Shown: positions 1-6,680, counted from the first letter of the stretch. The stretch: DNA of 9,320 bases from CBDUQP01 sp965369385 (GCA_965369385.1 CBDUQP010000124.1:1-9320), one strand, 5' to 3'. Notes: generated by a model not told the origin, from the letters alone. Numbers and translations are program-made.

Positions 1-126
1 AACCTGCAAAACTGAGATACCCTCGATGTCATCCATCATTTGAACAGCCTTGCGCAAGGTTGCCCGGCGATCATTCAGATTGCTGCCAAGGGCGATATGC
101 GCAATGTGCGTGGTAGGTTTGCTCAT
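1..126 (-). CDS. folK: FolK (HPPK), N-terminal part, runs off left edge
   Basis: 2-Amino-4-hydroxy-6-hydroxymethyldihydropteridine pyrophosphokinase transfers pyrophosphate from ATP to 6-hydroxymethyl-dihydropterin in cytosolic folate synthesis. Only the first 42 codons are present. Translating the minus strand from the ATG at 124-126 gives MSKPTTHIAHIALGSNLNDR followed by an amphipathic helix and EGISVLQV. This matches the family opening: a beta strand ending in ALGSNLGDR, then a helix, then GI.V...S. The Gly after LGSNL is Asn here. The start is supported by a GGAG about 7 bases upstream on the minus strand. The gene lies 24 bp downstream of the unrecognised 137-residue protein and in the same direction, so it is probably co-transcribed with it and with dapL. 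Identification rests on the short N-terminus only; the ATP-binding and catalytic part is outside the window. Confidence 0.85.
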   Translation of the reverse strand, partial: MSKPTTHIAHIALGSNLNDRRATLRKAVQMMDDIEGISVLQV

Positions 127-150
127 GCGGAACTCCGCTTTCGGCAAGGA

Positions 151-564
151 TCATACGCCATCCGGCCAGTCGGGCGCGTCATCGGGTACCAGGTCCAAAC
201 GATCTATCGGAATCCGCACGAACCTGCCGACAAGCGACTCGTCATCTGACCAATTCGGGTCTTCCATCTGCACCATGCCGAAATCCACCACCACCGGCAT
301 GACCTGCACAACCCTTCCGTAGCCCACGTAGCACCACTTGCTCACCGGCTCGATAACCACCTTCTCGCTGCGATTATTGCGGACCGCCTCGGGCCACGAA
401 AATCCGCAGAATGCAGGGTAGCTGAACTTGACGCTACCAAGCTCACCGGGGGCGCACCGGGCGGCCGCAGAGCTGACGCCGTCGCAAACGGTCATCAGAG
501 TCCCGCCAAACCAGACCTCAGCCTTGCGGCCGAGACCGTCGGTATGTTCCATACGAATTTCCAC
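151..564 (-). CDS. Unrecognised 137-residue protein between dapL and folK
   Basis: I do not recognise this family. The frame is open from a GTG at 562-564 (preceded by a weak AGGG about 8 bases upstream) to a stop 24 bp before folK. An alternative ATG lies at 550-552, giving 133 residues, and the two cannot be separated by eye. The protein is soluble, with no signal peptide or membrane helix. It is rich in Val, Trp and Pro and has four scattered Cys (in TVCDG, RCAPG, AFCGF and KWCYV). The alternating hydrophobic pattern (KAEVWFGG, KVVIEPVSKWCYVGYGRVVQV, RFVRIPIDRLDLV) suggests a mostly beta fold, possibly a small barrel; this is inference. The C-terminus is acidic and Pro-rich. Its place between two biosynthetic genes on the same strand, with a 95-bp gap to dapL and 24 bp to folK, argues that it is a real gene. 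Confidence 0.65.
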   Translation of the reverse strand: MEIRMEHTDGLGRKAEVWFGGTLMTVCDGVSSAAARCAPGELGSVKFSYPAFCGFSWPEAVRNNRSEKVVIEPVSKWCYVGYGRVVQVMPVVVDFGMVQMEDPNWSDDESLVGRFVRIPIDRLDLVPDDAPDWPDGV

Positions 565-659
565 GTTATTGCCCTGAAAACACAGTTATTTCGATCACAC
601 TGACAATGCCTGATGGCAACCTGTTCGCAGCAGCGGCCAGGCAACCCCTAACGAACACT

Positions 660-1862
660 TCACCCGGCGGTTTCGCCCTTACAAAAATTCTTCATGCCTA
701 TGATGCGGCCCATTGCTTCTTCCAGCACGACGTCGGGATATGTCAGCGAGATGCGGAAGAAACCCTCGCCCCACTCGCCATAACCGCGCCCGGGAGTTAC
801 AACCACGCCGGTCTGCTCCAGCAGATCAGTCGCAAACGCACCAGACGAACCTTCGTAGCCATCGGGAACCGGTGCCCATATATAAATGGTTGCCTGTGGC
901 TTTTCGATGTTCCAACCGTTTGCATTGAGCGTATCAACCACCAGATCGCGTCTGCGTTTGTAGACGTCGTTGATCGGCGGAATGACTTCTTCTGCCATCT
1001 GTAACGCCTTGGCGGCAGCGAACTGGACGGCCCGCAGTGAACCATTGTCGATATTGTCCTTGACGGTCTGCAGCGCCTTGACGGCAGACCTGTTACCCGC
1101 CAGGAAACCGCAACGCCAACCGGTCATATTGAACGCCTTTGACAGCGAGAAGAACTCCACCGCAACTTCGTCCGCACCGGCCACCTGCAAGATACTGGGC
1201 GCCTGGTAGCCGTCATATGTATTCTCGCTGTAGGCGGAGTCATGAGCGATAAGGATATCGTGATCACGCCCGAACTGCACCGCACGCTCGAAGAACTCGA
1301 TGGGCGCAACGGCGGTTGTCGGGTTATTGGGATAGTTCATCCACAGGATCTTGGCCTGGCGGCGAACGTCCATCGGGATCGCATCGAAATCGATGAGATA
1401 AGCGTTCTTTTTGAGCAGGGGAACCTGATACGTGCATGCACCGGCAAACACGTGCCCGATGTTGTACGTGGGATAACCGGGAACCGGCGCGATACCGATA
1501 TCGCCAGGATTCATGATCGCCATCGGCAACTTGGCGATGGCATCTTTGGAGCCCATCGTGCAGACGATCTGATCCTCGGCCAGCTCAACGCCCCAGCGAC
1601 GCTTGTAAAAGTCGCGTGCGGAATTGGCAAATCCCGGCACGGGCGAATCGCAGCCGTAGCGATGGCGATTGATATCGGATTCGTCACGAACGGTGCTGCA
1701 GAGCTCGTCGACAACCGCATCGGGGGCTGGGAAATCCGGATCGCCAATACCCAGATTAATCACCTTCACGCCCTTTTCTCTGGCGGCTGCCATCTTGCGA
1801 CGCAGGTCCGCGAACAGGTACGGGGGGAGCTTCTTCAAGCGTTCGGCGAGTGTAACTTCCAT
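660..1862 (-). CDS. dapL: LL-diaminopimelate aminotransferase
   Basis: PLP-dependent class I/II aminotransferase of 400 residues. It converts L-tetrahydrodipicolinate and glutamate to LL-2,6-diaminopimelate in one step, bypassing DapD/DapC/DapE, and so feeds lysine and, where present, peptidoglycan synthesis. The N-terminus AERLKKLPPYLFADLRRK followed by INLGIGDPDFPAP (residues 36-48) is typical of DapL. Other visible motifs are the NYPNNPT loop (176-182), AHDSAYSE with the PLP-pyridine Asp208 and Tyr211, the Schiff-base Lys242 in SLSKAFNMTGWR, and the phosphate-binding Arg250. Length is normal for the family. I chose the ATG at 1860-1862 because AAAGG lies 8 bases upstream; a TTG one codon earlier is possible. 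It leads the dapL/hypothetical/folK group. A related aspartate or alanine aminotransferase is the alternative, but the N-terminal signature favours DapL. Confidence 0.87.
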   Translation of the reverse strand: MEVTLAERLKKLPPYLFADLRRKMAAAREKGVKVINLGIGDPDFPAPDAVVDELCSTVRDESDINRHRYGCDSPVPGFANSARDFYKRRWGVELAEDQIVCTMGSKDAIAKLPMAIMNPGDIGIAPVPGYPTYNIGHVFAGACTYQVPLLKKNAYLIDFDAIPMDVRRQAKILWMNYPNNPTTAVAPIEFFERAVQFGRDHDILIAHDSAYSENTYDGYQAPSILQVAGADEVAVEFFSLSKAFNMTGWRCGFLAGNRSAVKALQTVKDNIDNGSLRAVQFAAAKALQMAEEVIPPINDVYKRRRDLVVDTLNANGWNIEKPQATIYIWAPVPDGYEGSSGAFATDLLEQTGVVVTPGRGYGEWGEGFFRISLTYPDVVLEEAMGRIIGMKNFCKGETAG

Positions 1863-1913
1863 CAATATAGCCTTTCATTCGTGTATTTTTAACGCACAGA
1901 CAGCGCAGGCGGC

Positions 1914-1941
1914 ATTGTAGCAACTCCACCACCAGCCGCAA
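1914..1941 (-). promoter_or_regulatory. Candidate dapL promoter
   Basis: Read on the minus strand, TTGCGG (1936-1941) and TACAAT (1914-1919) are separated by 16 bp. The -10 matches the sigma70 consensus at five of six bases, and the -35 at three of six. It lies about 50 bp upstream of the dapL start codon. This is a by-eye call; in such sequence a TACAAT can occur by chance. Confidence 0.4.
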
Positions 1942-2060
1942 CCTCGCATTCGAACGAAGCACAATATGTACCAGTTCTCCCTTACGAGCCAGATGCGGAT
2001 TCCCAGAAAACCCGGCCGACTTCACACCCATTGCCCCCAGCATATTGCATGATTCGCAAT

Positions 2061-2112
2061 GGTGCAAAAAGGTGCAAATTGGTGCACGAATGCCATCTTG
2101 TGCACCTTTTTT
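2061..2112. repeat. 10-bp-phased GGTGCA triple repeat with alternative inverted repeats
   Basis: GGTGCA occurs three times at an exact 10-bp period (2061, 2071, 2081), and its complement TGCACC is at 2101-2106. Two mutually exclusive pairings share the right arm. One is an 11-bp perfect inverted repeat (AAAAAGGTGCA at 2066-2076 with 2101-2111). The other is a 7-bp hairpin (GGTGCAC at 2081-2087 with GTGCACC at 2100-2106, 12-base loop) followed on the plus strand by six T (2107-2112), which looks terminator-like. Spacing close to one helical turn also suits an operator for a cooperatively binding regulator. It lies about 200 bp upstream of dapL and just before a TTGACA at 2118. Confidence 0.6.
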
Positions 2113-2348
2113 GAGCGTTGACAATCGGCCGTTAATTGCCAATCCTACCAGCCGTTAGCCATGATTCACAATCAAAGTGGACGTCGCATGTGCACGATTT
2201 GCAAGAATCGCCATTTTCGCAGCGTTTTGGCGTGGCGGCCGGGAGACTTTCACGATTCTTTTTTCGCTTTCACCCACACAATTCCACAATTCCCCGCATC
2301 AGAACCTGCCCCGCCGGTCAGTATGTTGATATATGACTGCGTCTTGTC

Positions 2349-2417
2349 GCGACGACTTGTGGCGACGGCTTGTGACGACGGAGCCATAGGCGAAGACGCA
2401 AGCCATAGGCGAAGACG
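2349..2417. repeat. Two short direct-repeat pairs
   Basis: Two copies of a 13-mer, GCGACGACTTGTG (2349-2361) and GCGACGGCTTGTG (2362-2374, one mismatch), lie head to tail. They are followed by two exact copies of the 17-mer AGCCATAGGCGAAGACG (2382-2398 and 2401-2417) at a 19-bp period. They lie in non-coding DNA about 90 bp beyond the stop of the prepilin-like gene. The role is unknown: a local slippage product or a member of a dispersed intergenic repeat family. Confidence 0.7.
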
Positions 2418-2503
2418 GGCGCAGCCAGCGCACAACGCGAACAAACCGGTCCTATCAAACAATTGGATAACCCACTCTCTATGAAGGAATCACCAGAAAC
2501 TCA

Positions 2504-3315
2504 TTACAGTGGCCAGCCATGGCCGTAGGGATTCTGGGGGCCGGGGCTCTGGATGCTCCAGAATTCGGCGTTGTCCATGGGTTCGACGTGCCCATCGTAG
2601 AATGCCCAGTTACAGGCCGGTGGGTGACGGTACCAGTCGATGAATGCCGGTCCGGAGTACCACGCGATGAACCGGAATTGGTAGGAATTATACCATATCA
2701 TCGCCTTCGGCGGACCGATCGCTCCGTTGGTCTCGCCGATGCTTACCGTTTCCGATATTCGTTCCATGTCGGCCATGCGGGGATTGTATTTATTCTTCTC
2801 ATATTCGCCCCATCCTGCACCAAAACCATGCTCGGCATTCGCCATCACCATGTTCGGGGTCACGCTCATGGCGTAGTTATAGCGATAAAAGTTGTCGACG
2901 CTCGCTGCCGACGGGTCCACGCTCGGCCCAGGGACAGACGGACAGTCGAATACTGTTCCCTGCAGTTTCTTGTAGTTCGCTGCTGTTGTACCATTGATCC
3001 AGTACCCAATAAGATCAACTCCGTCGACTCCGACGTAGGGAAACAACCTCCCCATCCATTCGTCGCCGCCGGCGTTGACGACTCTGGGAACATAGTCGTC
3101 ATTGTCGGCCGCGTACATACTGCATCCTATGGCTTGGCTCGCATATTGGATAGGCATGCTACGGCATGTGCCAGATCCTTCGCCCGCTGAACTGCGGGCA
3201 ACAACAGCGTAGCCAGGATGGCGATAATCGCGATGACCACAAGCAGCTCAATGAGAGTGAAAGCTCGCCGCGGGGCCGCGCGACGTGAGGAGGGGCTTAC
3301 TGACTCGTGGTTCAT
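2504..3315 (-). pseudogene. Prepilin-like DUF1559/H-X9-DG protein, split by a frameshift
   Basis: Planctomycete-type secreted protein with a type IV prepilin N-terminus. The first frame (start ATG 3313-3315, AAGGA 9 bases upstream) gives a short basic leader, then RRA|FTLIELLVVIAIIAIL with Ala instead of Gly before the processing site and Glu at +5, then AKDLAHAVACLSNMRAKP and a TAG at 3127-3129. The remainder lies in the -1 frame: IGCSMYAADNDDYVPR continues the family motif (CLSN...MYA.D.D) and runs to the TAA at 2504-2506. The C-terminal H-X9-DG motif is intact (H, then PPACNWAFY, then DG). The combined length of about 269 residues is normal. No slippery heptamer is visible, so this is a mutation or a sequencing error, localised to about 3127-3145 around GCCAAGCC. 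The second frame has an internal ATG at 3155-3157 but no credible independent start. Exact function within this large paralogous family is unknown. Confidence 0.85.
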
Positions 3316-3494
3316 GGCTGAGATTCCTTATCGTCAATGCTTATTTCGGTACTGCACATCCACCGCCGACCGCTCGCGAACACCCTGAATCAATACTGCA
3401 AATGATCGCATTCAGATGCAGAACACCCAGAGCATACGGCAGCCCGCCGACTGCACATCATGCTACCTACGCTATGTGCTGTATTACTGTATCT

Positions 3495-3523
3495 ACCATA
3501 CACGACGTTGCGGGTTTTGTCAA
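3495..3523 (-). promoter_or_regulatory. Sigma70-like promoter facing the prepilin-like gene
   Basis: On the minus strand a perfect TTGACA (3518-3523) is followed after exactly 17 bp by TATGGT (3495-3500, four of six consensus bases). It points at the prepilin-like gene and would give an untranslated leader of about 175 bases. The -10 overlaps a small inverted repeat, TGTAT-N5-ATACA, at 3488-3502, which could be a repressor site. The rest of 3316-3549 holds no gene that I can support. Confidence 0.55.
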
Positions 3524-3549
3524 GGGAAAAAGCCTGAACCGGGCAATCG

Positions 3550-3885
3550 GTGGAGATGCGCCAGCAACTGACTGAGAGTAGTGAACGCAAGTTCCACATG
3601 AGGCTGATAGAACTCGGAGGCAATCTTCAGGTACTGGATGTTGTGAGGCGCTTGCAGGATTTCCAGCTCTTTCTGGTCTCCAGAGAAAATGTGGATGACG
3701 ATATGGCAAAAACACGCACCTGCCACGGGCAAATCGTGACGGCTATCGAGTCTCGTGACGAGGGCTGGGCCGAAGCCGTCGCACGCAGGCACATCCACAG
3801 CGCGTTCGATATCCTTAAGCAAAAACCGATCGAAACCTGGGGACGCATCACGGAGGAAGGTCGCTCGATTCCACTCAAATCATAG
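3550..3885 (+). pseudogene. Remnant of a GntR-family (FadR/FCD) regulator, C-terminal part only
   Basis: The 111 residues match the C-terminal helices of the FCD ligand-sensing domain of FadR-type GntR regulators. The recognisable blocks are ERKFHMRLIELGGN (usual form D..FH..L....GN), CHGQIVTAIESRD (usual H..I..AI...D) and ARRHIHSAFDIL (usual ...H......). The three metal-ligand His of the family are at residues 16, 59 and 81, and Glu12 stands where Asp is usual. The N-terminal winged-helix DNA-binding domain and the first FCD helices are absent. The frame is closed by a TGA at 3535-3537, and no GntR-like sequence appears upstream in any frame. A start at GTG 3550 or ATG 3556 has no usable ribosome site. 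The position just before the transketolase genes suggests it once controlled them. A free-standing FCD protein is possible but less likely. Confidence 0.65.
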
Positions 3886-3927
3886 CAACACAACGCTCGC
3901 AAACAGCTTCCAGACAGAAGACACATG

Positions 3928-3968
3928 CCACCAACACCTCATGAATGAGATTCTTCCCGTGTTGGCGG
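3928..3968 (+). promoter_or_regulatory. Nested inverted repeat just upstream of the transketolase start
   Basis: CCACCAACAC (3928-3937) and GTGTTGGCGG (3959-3968) are complementary at nine of ten positions across a 21-base spacer. Within the spacer CTCAT-GA-ATGAG (3938-3949) forms a second small inverted repeat. The element lies 21 bases before the chosen start codon, so it could be an operator or a leader hairpin affecting translation. No T-run follows it, so it is not an intrinsic terminator. I see no convincing promoter hexamers between 3886 and 3989. Confidence 0.4.
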
Positions 3969-3989
3969 CGAGACATGAAAGGCATACTA

Positions 3990-4859
3990 ATGATACAGGA
4001 ATTACCCAGAGACATTGATGACATCGCACGCCAGATGCGACTGATACAGGCCGAGATGAGCCTGGCGTTTCCGTGCTATATCGGATCGTCACTTTCAGTC
4101 ACAGACATCATGGCTACGCTGTACTTCTCGATAATGAACATCAACATGCAAGACCCGGATGACCCCGACCGGGACATTCTCGTACTGAGCAAGGGGCACT
4201 CGAGCCCGGCGATGTATTCGGCATTATGCCTTCGCGGCGGGATCGACAGGGAGCTGCTGCTCAAGCACAGCACTCTAGACTCACCCGTTTACTACCACCC
4301 CAGCTCCAAACTTCCTTTCGTGGAACTGTCCACCGGATCGCTCGGACAGGGCCTCAACTTTGGACTGGGCACAGCAACAGCCCAGATCATGGACAAACGC
4401 ACCAGCCGAACATTCGTTATCCTCGGCGATGGCGAACTGAACGAGGGATCCAACTGGGAAGCGATAATGTCCGCACCGGCGTTCAAGGTGGGCAACCTGA
4501 CAGCCATCGTGGACCGCAACGGCAGGCAAGCGAACCAACGCACCGAAGACTTGGTGCCGTTGAATGATCTCGAGGCCAAGTGGAAGGCATTCGGCTGGCG
4601 GACAGAGGTTGTGGACGGGCACGACACCAAACAGCTCGAAGCTGCACTCAATAAATCCGGCGAGTCGAAGGACACACCCCTTGCGATCATTGCAAAAACG
4701 GTTCGCGGAAAAGGCGTATCGTTCCTGGAAGACCGCAAGGAAGCATGGCTGTGGCAGCTCAGCGGCGATGAGTACGCCAAAGCCGTCAAGGAAATCAATG
4801 GCGACACGGACGCCGCCGATCAGCAGATTAACGTTACCGGCAGCGGAAGCCTGGAATAG
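3990..4859 (+). CDS. Transketolase, N-terminal (TPP-binding) subunit
   Basis: First half of a split transketolase (289 residues). Together with the C-terminal subunit encoded next, it would transfer two-carbon ketol units between sugar phosphates using thiamine diphosphate. Visible motifs are LSKGHSSPAMYSAL (66-79), STGSLGQGL (114-122), the TPP/Mg motif GDGELNEGSNWEA (146-158), DRNGRQ (175-180) and TVRGKGVSFLE (237-247). The conserved Trp-His that normally follows (WH.) reads WLWQ at 253-256, so the His that contacts TPP in characterised transketolases appears to be Leu. I chose the ATG at 3990 because AAAGG (3978-3982) lies 7 bases upstream; ATGs at 3945 and 3975 would add non-conserved residues. 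Substrate is not predictable. Split transketolases serve the pentose-phosphate pathway but also specialised sugar pathways, and the adjacent SDR and regulator remnant favour the latter. Confidence 0.9.
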   Translation: MIQELPRDIDDIARQMRLIQAEMSLAFPCYIGSSLSVTDIMATLYFSIMNINMQDPDDPDRDILVLSKGHSSPAMYSALCLRGGIDRELLLKHSTLDSPVYYHPSSKLPFVELSTGSLGQGLNFGLGTATAQIMDKRTSRTFVILGDGELNEGSNWEAIMSAPAFKVGNLTAIVDRNGRQANQRTEDLVPLNDLEAKWKAFGWRTEVVDGHDTKQLEAALNKSGESKDTPLAIIAKTVRGKGVSFLEDRKEAWLWQLSGDEYAKAVKEINGDTDAADQQINVTGSGSLE

Positions 4860-4986
4860 CCCCGCAGCTGACCATGTGGAAATCGACAAGTTTGAAAAAA
4901 CACATGCGTTCTTGATCAGGCTCGCACACATTTGCGTTCTCACCACAGCCTGGCAGCCCGTCTAAAAAACTTCTGGAGAAATCATA

Positions 4987-5889
4987 ATGGCATATGCAGA
5001 TTTGCTGACATCAATAGTGGAATCAAACCCCAAAGTAGTTGCCGTTACGGCAGAAGCGCGAGCGGCACTTGGAGACATCCCCGAGAAATATCCCGACCGC
5101 TTTCGCGACGTTGGAATTGCCGAGCAGAATCTCATCGGAGTGGCCTGCGGTTTGGCGGCTATGGGCAAGATCGTGTTCGCCCACGCACCGCTGTCGGGCT
5201 TCGCAGCCATGCGATCCTTCGAGCACATTCGCACCAGCGCCGCCATGCAGAAACGCAATGTCAAGATCCCCGGCTTCCTGCCGGGTTTCTCCTGTGCGTT
5301 CCAAGGCCCCACGCACGTTACGCTTGAAGACCTTTCGATCATGCGATCAATAGCGGGCATGACCGTTATGTCTACCGCCAGTATCGAAGAGCTGGCTGAG
5401 GTCATGGACTACGCACTCAAGACCGAAGGCACGGTATACTTCCGAGCCGAAGTCGACATCCCCGACAAAATCGAATACGCCCAGACACCCGGCCCGATCG
5501 ATCAGCCGCGCGTGGTTCGCCAAGGCAAAGCTGGCCTGGTGATTGCCACCGGCGGCATGGTAGCCCGCGCCGCGGCCGCCATCGAAGCGAACAATCTGGA
5601 CCTGACGCTGGTGAACCTTTCTGTTCTCAAACCCGCCCCCATAGAAGCACTGCGGGAACTGCTCGCCCAGCACAAGAGCGTCGCCACCGTCGAAGAGCAC
5701 TTCATCACCGGCGGACTTGGCAGCGTGATAGCCGAAATTATCGCTGACGCAGGCATGGGCATCACACTCCGCCGCATTGGCGTGGAAAACGCGTTCCCGG
5801 ATCGCTACACTGAGCACGAAACGAACCTCGCCTATATCGGACTCGATGCGGCCGGCATCGGCAAGAAACTTACGGAGTTCTTCTCGTGA
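4987..5889 (+). CDS. Transketolase, C-terminal subunit
   Basis: Second half of the split transketolase (300 residues), with the pyrimidine-binding and C-terminal domains. The catalytic Glu46 that activates the TPP aminopyrimidine is in RDVGIAEQNLIGVACGLAAMG (residues 40-60, Glu in AEQN). FLPGFSCAFQGPTH with the ED and MR that follow (residues 97-120) matches the G..GPTH....ED...MR block. The C-terminal domain carries VIATGGMV and VEEHFITGGLGS, as in the family. The start ATG has GGAGA about 8 bases upstream. The 127 bp between the stop of the N-terminal subunit and this start hold no gene, and I see no promoter or terminator in them, so both subunits are probably made from one mRNA. The last codons overlap the SDR start. 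It would form a heterotetramer with the N-terminal subunit (known for the family). Confidence 0.92.
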   Translation: MAYADLLTSIVESNPKVVAVTAEARAALGDIPEKYPDRFRDVGIAEQNLIGVACGLAAMGKIVFAHAPLSGFAAMRSFEHIRTSAAMQKRNVKIPGFLPGFSCAFQGPTHVTLEDLSIMRSIAGMTVMSTASIEELAEVMDYALKTEGTVYFRAEVDIPDKIEYAQTPGPIDQPRVVRQGKAGLVIATGGMVARAAAAIEANNLDLTLVNLSVLKPAPIEALRELLAQHKSVATVEEHFITGGLGSVIAEIIADAGMGITLRRIGVENAFPDRYTEHETNLAYIGLDAAGIGKKLTEFFS

Positions 5890-6680
5890 AAACGAACGAT
5901 CCCAAAGTGAGTGTCATCACAGGAGCGTCCGGTGGAATCGGACACGCAATCGCCATGGCTTTTATGCGACGCGGCGACAGGGTAATCCTTGCCGACATAC
6001 AACCGCCCGAGATTAACAGCTTCTCCGATGCGGGCGACCTGACCGAAAATGCTCGCCAGAACACCTCGGCCAAAGCCATTGACCTCACCTGCACTGAAAG
6101 CGTAAATGCGTTTGCCGAAGATGTACTCAAAGAGCACGGTCGCGTCGACTGCATAGTAAATGCGGCTGGCATCCTAAGGGTAGGCTCGTTCTATGAATTG
6201 ACCGACGACGACTGGGACTCGACGCTTGCGGTGAACCTGAAGGGCGCGTTTCTGCTGTCGCGGGCATTCGTGGGTTCCATGATCGCCCAGAGCTGGGGAC
6301 GAATCGTCCACATCGGTTCAACAGCGTCGATCACGGCATCGCCAGGCGGAGCTATTTACGCCGCCAGCAAGCACGGTTTGCTCGGGCTGGTTCGCGGGAT
6401 GGCGTGCGATGTCAGCAAGTACGGGGTCACGGTGAACCTGCTGTGCCCCGGTAACACCGACACCCCCATGCTGCGAGATGTGCTCGCCGAGCGAAGCCAG
6501 AGACAAGGACGCTCCGAAGAAGAACTGCTGGCAGAACTGGCAGCAAAGACCCCCACCGGCAGAATAGGCAAGCCGGAGGATCTCGCAGGGGCCGCGGTTT
6601 TCCTGACATCCGACGAAGCCGAAAACATTACCGGACAGTCGCTCATCGTAGATGGCGGACGCAGCCTGAACCTGGTATGA
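5886..6680 (+). CDS. Short-chain dehydrogenase/reductase (SDR), NAD-type
   Basis: Classical SDR of 264 residues. It has the nucleotide motif TGASGGIG (12-19), an acidic Asp37 at the end of beta-2 (ILADIQ) that favours NAD(H) over NADP(H), NAAG (92-95), Asn117, and the catalytic Ser145, Tyr158 and Lys162 (YAASK). CPGNTDTPM (187-195) and the C-terminal GQSLIVDGG are typical of FabG-like and polyol dehydrogenases. It starts with GTG at 5886-5888, overlapping the transketolase stop as GTGA, with CGGAG about 8 bases upstream, so translation is probably coupled. Substrate is unknown. In this context a sugar, sugar-acid or polyol that is made or consumed by the transketolase reaction is the natural guess, and this is inference. 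Confidence 0.9.
   Translation: MKTNDPKVSVITGASGGIGHAIAMAFMRRGDRVILADIQPPEINSFSDAGDLTENARQNTSAKAIDLTCTESVNAFAEDVLKEHGRVDCIVNAAGILRVGSFYELTDDDWDSTLAVNLKGAFLLSRAFVGSMIAQSWGRIVHIGSTASITASPGGAIYAASKHGLLGLVRGMACDVSKYGVTVNLLCPGNTDTPMLRDVLAERSQRQGRSEEELLAELAAKTPTGRIGKPEDLAGAAVFLTSDEAENITGQSLIVDGGRSLNLV

Larger units (their letters stand above)
1863..2503. other. Gene-poor 640-bp region between dapL and the prepilin-like gene
   Basis: No convincing coding sequence. The longest plus-strand frame (2161-2484, 107 codons) has no ribosome site, no recognisable domain and a tail made of the short tandem repeats, so I treat it as non-coding. Identifiable contents are a candidate dapL promoter, a phased GGTGCA array with hairpins, an ATGATTC(G/A)CAAT motif occurring twice (2049-2060 and 2161-2172), a plus-strand TTGACA at 2118-2123 whose matching -10 is poor (AATCCT at 2141-2146), and the tandem repeats at 2349-2417. 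A small untranslated RNA cannot be excluded. Confidence 0.6.

Noticed and set aside
1242..1892. 216-codon plus-strand frame opposite dapL
   Set aside because: Shadow of the well-supported aminotransferase on the minus strand; no motif of its own.
1925..1985. tRNA-like T-loop text (TTCGAAT) on the minus strand
   Set aside because: The loop is eight bases rather than seven, and no acceptor stem, anticodon arm or D arm can be formed around it.
2161..2484. Plus-strand 107-codon frame with a CTIC motif near its start
   Set aside because: No ribosome site, only a single Cys pair, no domain match by eye, and its second half is translated tandem repeat; treated as non-coding.
3127..3157. Programmed -1 frameshift or two separate genes for the prepilin-like protein
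   Set aside because: No X-XXY-YYZ slippery site is present at the junction, and the internal ATG of the second frame lies within the conserved CLSN motif region without a ribosome site.
3962..3990. TTGGCG-17 bp-TACTAA as a promoter for the transketolase genes
   Set aside because: The -10 would overlap the chosen start codon and exclude the AAAGG ribosome site, so it is probably chance.
4281..4946. 221-codon minus-strand frame opposite the transketolase N-subunit
   Set aside because: Antisense shadow of a gene with full motif support.
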